In this document: positions 1 to 8,330 of the stretch, piece by piece | Layout of the letters: the number at the start of each line of letters is the position of its first letter | Position numbering within the stretch: position 1 is the stretch's first letter | Origin: Mesostigma viride | Taxonomy: Eukaryota; Streptophyta; Mesostigmatophyceae; Mesostigmatales; Mesostigmataceae | Reading direction: 5' to 3' | NCBI GenBank assembly: GCA_009746045.1 | Contig: RPFO01002075.1 | Location: 1 to 33,779 of the forward strand | DNA length: 33,779 nucleotides | The notes under the pieces: generated by a model | Database searches by the model: none | What the model saw: only the letters and a program-made list of their open reading frames with translations | Told to the model about the DNA's origin: nothing | Made by a program: the position numbers and the translations under genes

Positions 1-310
1 GTATAGCACCGGCGGCTTCAAAGTGCCGCGACGGCAGGCAGGTGGTACCACCAATCTTCCGTGGCAGCTTTGGCCCCAGGTTTGCTACCGGCGTGCACCA
101 CGTTGTTCAGTGGAATTTTTGGCGCTCCAGATTTAAAAAAATGCAAACGTGCGGATTTGAGGCAGGGGAAAACATGCAGCGTGGACCGATAGGATTATTA
201 GGCACCGGCGGCCACCTTCAAAGTGCCGGACGGCAAGGCAAGGTTGGTAACTCACCGATCTTTCCCGTGGCAGGCTTCTGGCCCAGTTTTAAGCTACCCC
301 TACCAGCCAT
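1..310 (+). repeat. Degenerate copy of the 170-bp satellite (about 1.8 units)
   Basis: This stretch aligns through its length with the unit that forms the array at 9001-19200, in the same orientation. Shared landmarks are GCACCGGCGG, CTTCAAAGTGCC, GGTACCACCA, CTCCAGATTTAAA and GAGGCAGGGGAAAACATG. Unlike the array, it carries a scattered single-base insertion every few bases, with few substitutions and few deletions. That pattern resembles uncorrected single-molecule read error more than evolutionary decay, although old decay cannot be excluded. Open frames here are chance. Confidence 0.85.
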
Positions 311-345
311 TAAGAATGTACGGTCCAGGCACGCAAAATGTATCT
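305..345 (-). repeat. Inverted copy of the satellite array's left flank
   Basis: Starting near 304, CCAGCCATTAAGAATGTAC matches, with one mismatch in 19, the reverse complement of the sequence just before the satellite array (about 8968-8996). Weaker similarity continues for some tens of bases. A satellite block in this genome may therefore be bordered by the same sequence in inverted orientation on its two sides. Confidence 0.55.
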
Positions 346-389
346 TCGTACCGAAGTTTGTCTTTTATGCCCTTGAAAATTGTCATGCA

Positions 390-1190
390 TGATGTTGCAA
401 ACCAAAATAGAACCTCGTTACAAGATGGGGTATCGATTTCGGACGTTCAATCTTGGTGCACAATTTGCCTAGCAATAAAGGTTACATTTTTTGTCATTTT
501 TTTGTTAAATTTAAATATAATAATAGGAAAACAGTACTAATCACGTCAAAACCATCATGGAATTTTGCAAGCAACCTTAATTACCACTAGAATAGTACCA
601 TGCCACAAAGTTTTGGGGTCAATCTAGAACTTCCAAAATAGTGACGTTTGCTAGCATTAAAGACTTGGCATTTTTTTGCCATTTTCAAGCATTCTTTGCT
701 AAGTGTAAAAGCATTAACGCTAAACAAGTATCAAACTACGTCATAAAGGGCTATGAAATATTGGAAGCAACTCTAAACACCGCTAGATAGAGACCCATGG
801 GTCCAAGTTTGGGCTCAGGTCTTGTTGACGTTCAAAAATAGTGACGTTTGCACATTAGCATAAATGGGCAGGTTTTTGCCCAATTTTCAAGCTATTTTGC
901 TCAGTGTAGCTAACTAAAACAATATCAAACATGTTCAGGAAATGCTATTGAAATGTTGGAAGCAACCTTAAACACCACTAGATTTAGACCATGGGCCAAG
1001 TTTGGGCCCAGTTTGATAAAATCAAAATAGTGACGTTTTGCTTAGCATTAAATGGTGCAATTTTGGCCTGTTTTTCAAGCATTTTTTGTAAGTTAGAAGC
1101 TATAGTTTGCCTCAAACTATGTCAAAAAAACTGTGAATTGTTGTAAATAAACCGTGTTTTGCCACTACATTAGGACCATTTCTTACAACT
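390..1190. repeat. Diverged tandem repeat, about 195 bp, about 4 copies
   Basis: The same series of phrases recurs: GGAAGCAACC-TAAACACC-CTAGA, then CCATGGG-CCAAGTTTGGG, then AAAATAGTGACGTTTGC, then AGCATTAAA-TGG, TTTTCAAGCATTTT and TATCAAACTA. The phrase GTGACGTTT begins near 641, 841 and 1031, giving spacings of 200 and 190 bases. A more diverged copy lies at about 390-600. AT-rich with stops in all frames. No gene seen. Confidence 0.75.
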
Positions 1191-1730
1191 TTGTAAGGTC
1201 AGGATAGGTAAAGGGTTAGTTGACATTTGCATAGACACTTATACAAGCTATATTAGCCTCTTGTCGCATTATACACATTAAAATAACAAGACATCATCAT
1301 ATCATGGCCTTAAATAGAAGGTGTGCAAATGCAAATCACACCAGATCGCGATGACCAATGCATGGGTAGGCCTGCATGGAACCAACACACTACCAGGCTG
1401 CAGGAGTGACGAGGCCACATGGCGCTACAAGGACAGGAATCCTCGCAAATTGCACAAACACCGCAGTACACTGTGCACATAGCCCCATAAGGATTTTGGC
1501 TACAAAGCCATAAAAGTTGGGCCATGCTAACACATTCTTCATCCAAGCAAAATGCAGCCTCTCCCTAAAACTCAACCATTGATTTAAATTCAGCGTAGGC
1601 CAGGGCGTGCATGCTCTACTTTGCCCGAAAACCATGAGTTCAAAACTTGTCTACCACTTCGAGTTCCACTGCGCCGGTAGATTGGCAACGGCGTCTCATC
1701 TACCAGTCATCCCCGCTCCATTCCGCATCG
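1191..1730. other. Unassigned intergenic stretch
   Basis: I see no gene with convincing codon structure, no RNA gene and no clear repeat. Short minus-strand frames of about 80 codons exist at 1310-1635 but show no recognisable domain. Confidence 0.5.
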
Positions 1731-1889
1731 CTTCCTCTCCCTCTCCCTTCTCCCTCTTCCACTCCTCCCCCTCCCCCTCCCATTCTCCCTCCCCCTCTCC
1801 CCTCCCGCCTCTCCCCCCCCTCTTCCCCTCCTCCTCCCCTCCTCCTCCCCCTCTTTCTCCCTTTCTTCTCCCTCTTCCTCCTCCCTCCA
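1731..1889 (+). repeat. Polypyrimidine tract (CCT/CTC-rich)
   Basis: About 160 bases are almost entirely C and T on the plus strand, with only rare A or G. Such homopurine-homopyrimidine tracts can form triplex (H-DNA) structures. The open frames across it (Pro/Ser-rich on plus, Gly/Glu/Arg-rich on minus) follow from base composition and are not treated as genes. Confidence 0.85.
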
Positions 1890-2612
1890 CCGCCTTCACT
1901 GTCACTGTGCACAGCAGGACACCGGCATCGTCTATGTGCAGGTGCCATTCACCTGCGTTCACGGGTGGCCAAGCTAGCTCCTGTGGAAAGAATGCGGAGC
2001 GCGTGCCAAATTGCCTCGACTGGAAGAGTGTGGGCAGCCGCACACGACTGCGGTCACCTTCCGCCAGGGGCATGATAGTCCTCACACTGCCCATTCAGCC
2101 CACATCGCCATTGCATGAGCAGGTGACCTCCCCTTTCCTTGAAACACTTTTAGTGAACCAGCCATGGAAGCGCTCCCTCTTCCTCGCCTCCTCACCCGGA
2201 AACACAGGGCACAACAGGCGCATCCGGATAAGCGCACGTGCTCCAGAGTGTCACGGCAAAGTAGGCATTGCAAGATATCCTTATCGCTTGCCCTGGCAGG
2301 CCGCACCAGGTGGCAGTCTAATTGTAATGTCAAAATTCAATCTTGCGGGTGCTCTCAACGCCGCCACCGTGGCAGCTGACAGTGTTTGCCGGTACTAGAT
2401 CAGCTCAGGCTGGTTGCACCTCTGCCGTACCGGCCCACTGTCCAGTGCTGACAGCTGTGTACCAGAAAATTGGGGACCGTCATCCCTTGCGCTGCCGCCA
2501 ACCTAATGTCACTCAAGAAAACTGGCCCTGTCACGACGGTGCGTAAGTAAGGAGAGGCGACCAATTGCTGTCACCGCTTCCGTGCGAAATCGGCCTTCCA
2601 GATCAAGGACCT
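1890..2612. other. Unassigned stretch, possible decayed coding sequence
   Basis: GC-rich and of coding-like composition. A minus-strand frame at about 2082-2333 contains a Cys-rich stretch (C-x2-C, then several C near 2215-2260) but lacks a usable start and a recognisable domain. It lies downstream of the broken gene at 2613-3794 and could hold further eroded exons. No confident call is possible. Confidence 0.3.
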
Positions 2613-3794
2613 TCACCAGCATGTGTGGTGCCCACGGGCATCCTGCCCGCAGGTGACGCTGCGCCGCCTAACAACGAGTACGGGTCGCGCGCGTATGAGG
2701 CTTCCATTCACCTTTGAAGGTGGTGCCTGCCGAAAATTCAGTGCTTGCGCAAAGCGGGCGTTGCCCGTGATGTGCTCCTCTCGCGCAGCGGTAAAAGCGC
2801 ACGATGCGCGGTTGATCGCGCTTTGAATCTCGCTGGGCAGGGCAAGCGACGTGTTGGAGCGGATTTACTTTGTTTTGATGGGCAGCACCTCAGTGCCGTG
2901 TTGCGACCGCGCAACCGACTGGTCGCCTGCAGATCGCAGCAGTAAGCGCAGCGGTAAGGGTACCGCCTTGTTCGCTTGCAGTTCACGCTTCTCTTTGAGC
3001 TTTTGCTCCATGATGTCGAACAGATTCTCGTTGTTGGCACGCACATCCTCCACGGACTTTGGCACTGCTCAATCCATCCGTCCAGCAACTGCTGCTTCTC
3101 AGCGGCGACGATGTCAGGAAAAAGGCTGTGAAGGCTAGCGCAGGTACATCTCCTGGCACCGCCCTCGTCCCATTCAAAAAGCGGCACTAGACCAGGACTT
3201 CCTTTGGGGGCCTTGCCACGCTCTATGAGGAGGCACCCATAGACAGGATCTCCCTGCGGGGTGTACCCAATGGGCGTGACCCCGTCACAAGCCTCGCCAT
3301 TAGGCCCTGTGGGCTGCCACTTGTTCACCGGTGCATTTACCAACGTCTCCGATGCGGCTAGGCGCCAGCGGACATACACGGTCATATCCGGGCCCCAAAA
3401 CACTTCGAGATCGAACACCTTCGAAGAGCGGTGCCTCTCCCTCTCGGCTTCGGTTGCTGGCTCATCATCCAAGTCGGCGGTGGCGCCCGCGCCCGCACCC
3501 GCGCCGGCGCCTGCGCCCCCACCCCCGCCCGCGCCCGCGCGCGCGCCTTGGGTGGCGCCCGCGCCCGCACCCGCGCCGGCGCCTGCGCCCCCGCCCCGCC
3601 CCGCCCGCGCCCGCGCCCGCGTCTTGGGTGGCGCCCGCGCCCGCACCCGCGCCTTCTCCCCCGCCCCCGCCCCCGCCCGCGCCCCCGCCCGCGCCATGGG
3701 TGTGGCCCGCGGCTGGCTTCTTCGGAAATGCGTCCATCGATTTCACCCACCGGCCGTCAGCGGTGGATGCACCCTTTCGGCCACGTTGTGACAT
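2613..3794 (-). pseudogene. Broken gene with Gly/Ala-rich linker, unknown function
   Basis: A coding-like minus-strand region of about 394 codons, read from ATG 3794 (an in-frame ATG also lies at 3824). Segments in order: a basic N-terminus (MSQRGRKGASTADGRW at the start); a Gly/Ala-rich linker at about 3700-3479 made of 72-76-bp repeats; a soluble segment at about 3478-3170 with FDLEVFWGPDMTVYVRWRL and TPIGYTPQGDPVYGCLLIER; a charged, probably coiled-coil segment at about 3065-2990 (NENLFDIMEQKLKEKREL); and a tail read at 2858-2700. The frame shifts once inside the linker, where one repeat is 4 bases longer than its neighbour, and shifts back near 3060. An in-frame TAA lies at 2867-2865 before the tail resumes in the same frame. 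I recognise no family. Transposon origin is possible from its neighbour but unproven. The breaks could be real decay or base errors. Confidence 0.5.
3479..3700. repeat. GC-rich 72-76-bp repeats encoding the Gly/Ala linker
   Basis: GGTGGCGCCCGCGCCCGCAC recurs at 3479, 3551 and 3627. The first spacing is 72 bases, a multiple of three. The second is 76, which changes the reading frame on the minus strand and coincides with the frame break in the gene it interrupts. Almost entirely G and C. Confidence 0.85.
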
Positions 3795-3824
3795 CAAGCG
3801 CGGCGTCCCCAATAGAACAGTCAT

Positions 3825-4071
3825 GCAATATGAATAATCATTAGTATCAACGATGCGTTCATGCAGGCGTGAACTGTGAAATACAACAAGCATGCAACAA
3901 CGACTCCAGCACACTTAGTAAATACTGCTCATAATATCTGTGGCACATGCAACATGGTTAAAACACACATGGATGACCTGTATGGCTGCACATGAACTGT
4001 CCACCTAGAGAAGACTAGAAATTCAGCATGATATCAAGAGCCATCCACACAAATATATGTCTTACCGCAGC
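3825..4071. other. AT-richer gap between two broken coding regions
   Basis: No open frame or repeat of note. On the minus strand, a good splice donor, GTAAGA, starts at 4065, just after the upstream coding fragment. The gap could therefore be an intron joining the fragments at 4072-4729 and 2613-3794. I could not find a convincing acceptor near 3830-3850. Confidence 0.35.
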
Positions 4072-4729
4072 TTAGGGCTTCTTCGGGTTGAGTTGGCGAA
4101 TCGAGCTTGTTGAGCCCTGCTCGAAGTAATGCTCAAATGCGATGCCCAGGCCCGCCAGCACATCATCAAATGTGATTAGTTTCACAGGTGGTCCGAAGAG
4201 TTCCAAACGTGGTTGCTAATTTTCAGGCAGTGCCTGAAGGCCGCCTCGAAAGTGAAACGCGAAAGTGAAAAGGGGTCACAAACCCTATGTTCATATCCTT
4301 GACTCCCCCGTCGAGAACGAACCGAAAACCAGCGCCATGAACGAACTTGTGACGAGTAGATGACGACATCGTGGTTATGGCGTCGTACCCCCCCTGGTGC
4401 AGCTGCTGCTTTATCGCCGCCTTCCTGTCCTCTTGCTTCCGCCCGGGCGAAAACCAGGCGCTTCGCAATGCCTGGAGATGTGATATTCTAATGGGCTTCA
4501 TGCACTCGTGGCCGCACTTACAGTCGAACGTCTCGTCGGTCACTAGGCTGCCGGCATGGGTGCTGCCGCTTAGCACTATGGCTGCGAACTTGCGCTTCCC
4601 ATGGTGTCCCATCACCATGATAGCGAAAGCCAGGAAGCAGATAGCCACGATTATGTCCCAGCAAAGCCATAGCACACCTTCCGTTTCGACCGCCATGTCG
4701 GCCACTAGTCCGGATAGCTCAATGTGCAC
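4072..4729 (-). pseudogene. Broken gene with Cys-rich N-terminal module, transposon-like
   Basis: An open minus-strand frame runs from ATG 4729 to TGA at 4223. Its first 25 codons lie inside the left arm of the palindrome, so a native start may be a later Met near 4625-4616 (before GHHGKRKF). The body has FDCKCGHECMKPIRI (C-x-C-x3-C), a charged helix-like stretch (ALRSAWFSPGRKQEDRK) and FRFVLDGGVKDMNIG. I recall similar Cys-rich N-termini in uncharacterised eukaryotic transposon proteins, but this is recall, not a search. Near 4247-4270 an 11-bp sequence (CGAAAGTGAAA) is duplicated with a 13-bp offset, which breaks the frame. Beyond it, a different frame reads coherently (LFGPPVKLITFDDVLAGLGI) after an in-frame TAG and ends at TAA 4074-4072. 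Probably a decayed gene, and possibly upstream exons of the region at 2613-3794. Confidence 0.45.
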
Positions 4730-5270
4730 CTGACCTTGACACTAATCGCACAAACAGCCACAATTTTGCAAGCAAGAAGACATGGCTACCTCGGCATTTC
4801 ATGAAATGTACTTCGTGAAATGCATTTCGTGAAATGTACTAAGGAACGTGATTGGCCGGCGTTCGCTCGCCAAATCTCGCAAAATGTACTAAGGCACGTG
4901 ATTGGTCCCGCAAAATGTACTAAGGAACGTGATTGGCCGGCGAAGATTCTGTAGGGAATTTTAATTGCAGCAAACAGAATCTTCGCCGGCCAATCACGTT
5001 CCTTAGTACATTTTGCGGGACCAATCACGTGCCTTAGTACATTTTGCGAGATTTGGCGAGCGAACGCCGGCCAATCACGTTCCTTAGTACATTTCACGAA
5101 ATGCATTTCACGAAGTACATTTCATGAAATGCCGAGGTAGCCATGTCTTCTTGCTTGCAAAATTGTGGCTGTTTGTGCGATTAGTGTCAAGGTCAGGTGC
5201 ACATTGAGCTATCCGGACTAGTGGCCGACATGGCGGTCGAAACGGAAGGTGTACTATGGCTTTGCTGGGA
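4656..5270. repeat. Near-perfect 615-bp palindrome (297-bp arms, 21-bp loop)
   Basis: The left arm (4656-4952) and right arm (4974-5270) are reverse complements. Paired coordinates sum to 9926 at the outer end, in the middle and at the loop, so there are no indels. I found one mismatch (AGCACAC left against GTGTACT right). The loop is AT-rich. Each arm holds three modules of AAATGTACTAAGG-[A/C]ACGTGATTGG (left arm, module starts near 4832, 4882 and 4913) and several CATTTC(A/G)(C/T)GAA words. The sequence GATTAT flanks both sides (4649-4654 and 5272-5277), one base outside each arm. That would suit a target-site duplication of a foldback-type element, but a fold-back sequencing chimera is also possible. 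Confidence 0.92.
4832..4936 (-). promoter_or_regulatory. Three CCAAT / CACGTG-like modules in the left palindrome arm
   Basis: Read on the minus strand, CCAATCACGT(T/G) occurs at about 4936-4927, 4905-4896 and 4855-4846, upstream of the ATG at 4729. The middle module contains the E-box/G-box palindrome CACGTG. CCAAT boxes and CACGTG boxes are common eukaryotic promoter elements. Mirror copies sit in the right arm facing the other way, so the palindrome could serve as a bidirectional promoter. This role is inference. Confidence 0.4.
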
Positions 5271-5892
5271 TGATTATCATCGTAGTACATCATATGTATT
5301 ACAGTACATTTCACGAAGTACATTTCATGGAGGCAGAGGGAAAGTTCCTGTTCATGGTGAGTCGGGGTTAGCAATCACGGCAATGTCGATACATGTACTT
5401 GCAGTATATACAAATGCCATAATGTCCTTAGATGCAGCATGAATGTCTATTGTTCGGATTTCTTTTATCACGATGCTTAGGATGCCTTCCAACAGAAATC
5501 TGCTGCGCTACAGGTCGGGAATACCTGAACTTGATATGCGTGGCCAGTGGCCATGGCAGCCGGGGTCGGTAAGAATTAACTTCGATAGCCATGAATAATG
5601 CGGAAAGTGAACGTTGTCCACCCGCTGCACAGGGAAAATGGCTGCACAGGAACGGCCTGACGTGATACTGTCGCAAAGCAGTTCTCATAAGCCGACAATT
5701 ACACATTCGACTTATGATCGATAATCGGCGCAGGCCTTCGACATTCAAGCGCGCATCGAAACGTCGTGAGGATTTCGGACATTTAGATGAAGTTGGATTG
5801 TTTTCGGCCCTCGTATTTGCCATGATCTTGGCCATCCAATCTTTTTGCTTCGTGCACAGTTTGCGTTTGCAGTTAAGCGTAGGTACATGACA
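5271..5892. other. Unassigned stretch beside the palindrome
   Basis: At 5284-5330 the words GTACATTTCACGAAGTACATTT, or close variants, recur just outside the right arm, so part of the arm's repeat content continues here without a mirror copy. The rest (5331-5892) has no gene with recognisable features. A 175-codon minus-strand frame at 5428-5955 ends in hexamer-derived low-complexity sequence and is not called. Confidence 0.45.
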
Positions 5893-5893
5893 A

Positions 5894-5946
5894 GCTTGCG
5901 TTTGCGTTTGCGTTTGCGTTTGCCTTTGCCTTTGCCTTTGCGTATA
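5894..5946 (+). repeat. TTTGCG / TTTGCC hexamer array
   Basis: Eight or so consecutive hexamers: first TTTGCG, then a run of TTTGCC, then TTTGCG again, followed by imperfect TTGC-containing words to about 5985. A short microsatellite with no gene. Confidence 0.9.
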
Positions 5947-5985
5947 CATTTGCATGTGCGCTTGCGTTGCCGTTTGCTTATGCGT

Positions 5986-6466
5986 CCCAATGTATGTCTG
6001 GCTTTGGGCAATTCTATTTCCTTGTCGTTGGGATATGAGTGGGTGCTGGCGGTGGTGTTACTGTCGGCAGGTAGAGTGGCAGTGGCTTCAACTTCTGTTG
6101 CTTTTTCATTGCATTTGCATTTTCATTGGGTCTCTGTAGTTAACAACTGCTTTAAATATCTTTGTTAATAGCCGGCTTCAGCTGTAATTTCGATTGCATG
6201 TTGCTTTTGAATTGCATTCGCACTGGGCACATGCAGTGGGCATTAGGCATTGGTAGTGCAATTACACATGCAGTCACACTTGCAATTGCAATGAAGTTGA
6301 AATTGAAGCTGCAGCTAAAATTTGCTACGTGCCTACTGGTACAGTCGCATGTGCAGTCAACTTTGTGCTTGTTTATTATTATTATTTCTTCTTCTTATAA
6401 TTTCTTCTTATTATTATTATAATTTCTTCTTGCTTTTCGTAATGTGTGGTGGTTAGAATGGTGATG
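5986..6466. other. Low-complexity TTGCAT and T-rich stretch
   Basis: Words such as TTGCATTTGCAT, GCAATTGCAA and TTGAAATTGAAG recur loosely through 6100-6330. At 6370-6432 there is a T-rich ATT/CTT trinucleotide tract (TTATTATTATTATTTCTTCTT, then variants). No gene supported. Confidence 0.55.
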
Positions 6467-6619
6467 GCAGGGGCAGGAGCAGGGGCAGGGGCAGGGGCAG
6501 GGGCAGGGGCAGGGGCAGGGGCAGGGGCAGGGGCAGGGGCAGGGGCAGGGGCAGGGGCAGGGGCAGGGGCAGGGGCAGGGGCAGGGGCAGGGGTAGGGGC
6601 AGGGGCAGGGGCAGGGGCA
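6467..6619 (+). repeat. (GGGGCA)n hexamer array
   Basis: About 25 nearly perfect GGGGCA units, with single changes such as GGAGCA near 6477 and GGGGTA near 6592. The plus strand is G-rich, with runs of four G every six bases, which favours G-quadruplexes. The Ala-Gly and Ala-Pro open frames here are by-products. Confidence 0.97.
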
Positions 6620-6885
6620 ATCATGAGTTGCTTTCGGCCTGGCATGTGCACCAGAACTGGCATATGTGCTCGCAATGCAGCTTGCTACTCTTGTTCCTTT
6701 TGTTTGCCTTTTCTTTTGTTTGGGAACTGTTCGTGCAGGGGGGTGGGATGAGGCCGCGAGTCTCTGGGCAGGGGCATTGACGTGGGTAGGTGTGTGTCTG
6801 GGCTAAGTCTGCAATTGTCGCTGCTGTGCTGTACTTCTGGCTGTGGCTTACGGTGCATTTGTGGCTTGGAGTAGGGGTGAGGCTA
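6620..6885. repeat. Unique spacer whose second half is duplicated at 7752-7869
   Basis: From about 6771 to 6888 the sequence (GACGTGGGTAGGTGTGTGTC to GGGGTGAGGCTAGGGTGGGC) recurs, with scattered changes, at about 7752-7869. In both places it leads straight into a GGGCGT array. Spacer plus array thus forms a unit of about 980 bp, present once in full and once in shorter form. No gene supported. Confidence 0.8.
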
Positions 6886-7768
6886 GGGTGGGCGCAGGCG
6901 CGGGCGTGGGCGTGGGCGTGGGCGTGAGCGTGGGCATGGGCGCGGGCGTGGGCGTGGGCGTGGGCGTGGGCGTGGGCGTGGGCGTGGGTGTGGGCGTGGG
7001 CGTGGGCGTGGGCGTGGGCGTGGGCGTGGGCGTTGGCATGGGCGTGGGCGTGGGCGTGGGCGTGGGCGTGGGCGTGGGCGTGGGCGTGGGCGTGGGCGTG
7101 GGCGTGGGCGTGGGCGTGGGCGTGGGCGTGGGCGTGGGCGTGGGCGTGGGCGTGGGCGTGGGCGTGGGCGTGGGCGTGGGCGTGGGCGTGGGCGTGGGCG
7201 TGGGCGTGGGCGTGGGCGTGGGCGTGGGCGTGGGCGTGGGCGTGGGCGTGGGCGTGGGCGTGGGCGTGGGCGTGGGCGTGGGCGTGGGCGTGGGCGTGGG
7301 CGTGGGCGTGGGCGTGGGCGTGGGCGTGGGCGTGGGCGTGGGCGTGGGCGTGGGTGTGGGCGTGGGCGTGGGCGTGGGCGTGGGCGTGGGCGTGGGCGTG
7401 GGCGTGGGCGTGGGCGTGGGCGTGGGCGTGGGCGTGGGCGTGGGCGTGGGCGTGGGCGTGGGCGTGGGCGTGGGCGTGGGCGTGGGCGTGGGCGTGGGCG
7501 TGGGCGTGGGCGTGGGCGTGGGCGTGGCGTGGGCGTGGGCGTGGGCGTGGGGTGGGCGTGGGTGGGCGTGGGCGTGGGCGTGGCGTGGGCGTGGGCGTGG
7601 GCGTGGGCGTGGGCGTGGGCGTGGGCGTGGGCGTGGGCGTGGGCGTGGGCGTGGGCGTGGGCGTGGGCGTGGGCGTGGGCGTGGGCGTGGGCGTGGGCGT
7701 GGGCGTGGGCGTGGGCGTGGGCGTGGGCGTGGGCGTGAGCGTGGGCGTGGGCGTTGGCGTGGGTAGGT
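6886..7768 (+). repeat. (GGGCGT)n hexamer array, about 880 bp
   Basis: About 145 GGGCGT units with rare variants (GGGCAT, GGTGTG, GAGCGT). Single-base losses near 7527, 7551 and 7583 break the phase. GGG every six bases with three-base loops is a textbook G-quadruplex pattern, all on the plus strand. Every frame is open on both strands (Val-Gly, Ala-Trp, Gly-Arg, Pro-Thr, His-Ala, Pro-Arg). These are composition artefacts and are not called as genes. Confidence 0.98.
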
Positions 7769-7865
7769 GTGTGTCTCAGCTACGTCTGCTATTGTTGCAG
7801 CTGCGCTCTACTTCTGGCTGTGGCTTTGGGTATAATTGTGGCTTGGAGTAGGGGTGAGGCTAGGG

Positions 7866-8036
7866 TGGGCGTGGGCGTGGGCGTGGGCGTGGGCGTGGGC
7901 GTGGGCGTGGGCGTGGGCGTGGGCGTGGGCGTGGGCGTGGGCGTGGGCGTGGGCGTGGGCGTGGGCGTGGGCGTGGGCGTGGGCGTGGGCGTGGGCATGG
8001 GCGTGGGCGTGGGCGTGGGCGTGGGCGTGGGCGTGG
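7866..8036 (+). repeat. Second (GGGCGT)n array
   Basis: About 28 GGGCGT units with one GGGCAT (near 7993). It is preceded by the duplicated spacer at 7752-7865 and followed directly by a GGGGGC array. Confidence 0.97.
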
Positions 8037-8040
8037 GTGA

Positions 8041-8330
8041 GAATGGGCGGGTGCGGGGGCAGGGGCATGGGCATGGGCGGGGGCGGGGGGGGCGGGGGCG
8101 GGGCGGGGCGGGGGGGGGCGGGGCGGGGGCGGGGGCGGGGGCGGGGGCGGGGGCGGGGGCGGGGGCGGGGGCGGGGGCGGGGGCGGGGGCGGGGGCGGGG
8201 GCATGGGCGTGTGCATGGGCGTTGGGGGGTCAGGGGGGCTGGGGTTGGGTTTGGGTGGGTGGGTCATTGGTGCAATGTTTGGAGTTGGGGCTTGTGTGTG
8301 TGTGTGGGGGGGGGGGCATGGGGATTGCCA
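8041..8330 (+). repeat. (GGGGGC)n array and G/T-rich tail
   Basis: After a short transition (GGGGCA and GGGCAT words), about 8065-8205 is GGGGGC and GGGGC units. From 8206 to 8330 it grades into G- and GT-rich low-complexity DNA with a TGTGTGTGTG-GGGGGGGGGG stretch near 8297-8317. Strong strand asymmetry continues. No gene. Confidence 0.93.

Noticed and set aside
2082-2333. Cys-rich minus-strand frame that might be a zinc-binding reverse-transcriptase tail
   Set aside because: Cys spacing is irregular, there is no His partner in the right place, and no reverse transcriptase motif lies nearby.
1607-2398. 263-codon plus-strand frame rich in Pro and Ser
   Set aside because: Its middle is the polypyrimidine tract; the ends show no recognisable protein features.
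2613-4729. Reassigned stop codons (TAA/TAG read as Gln) to explain in-frame stops in the left-hand genes
   Set aside because: The right-hand transposase-like gene runs about 980 codons without any in-frame TAA or TAG, which would not be expected if they were sense codons. Decay or base error is simpler.
6886-7768. Telomeric repeat
   Set aside because: GGGCGT is not a telomere repeat I know of, it lies internally, and it is followed by other hexamers and unique DNA.
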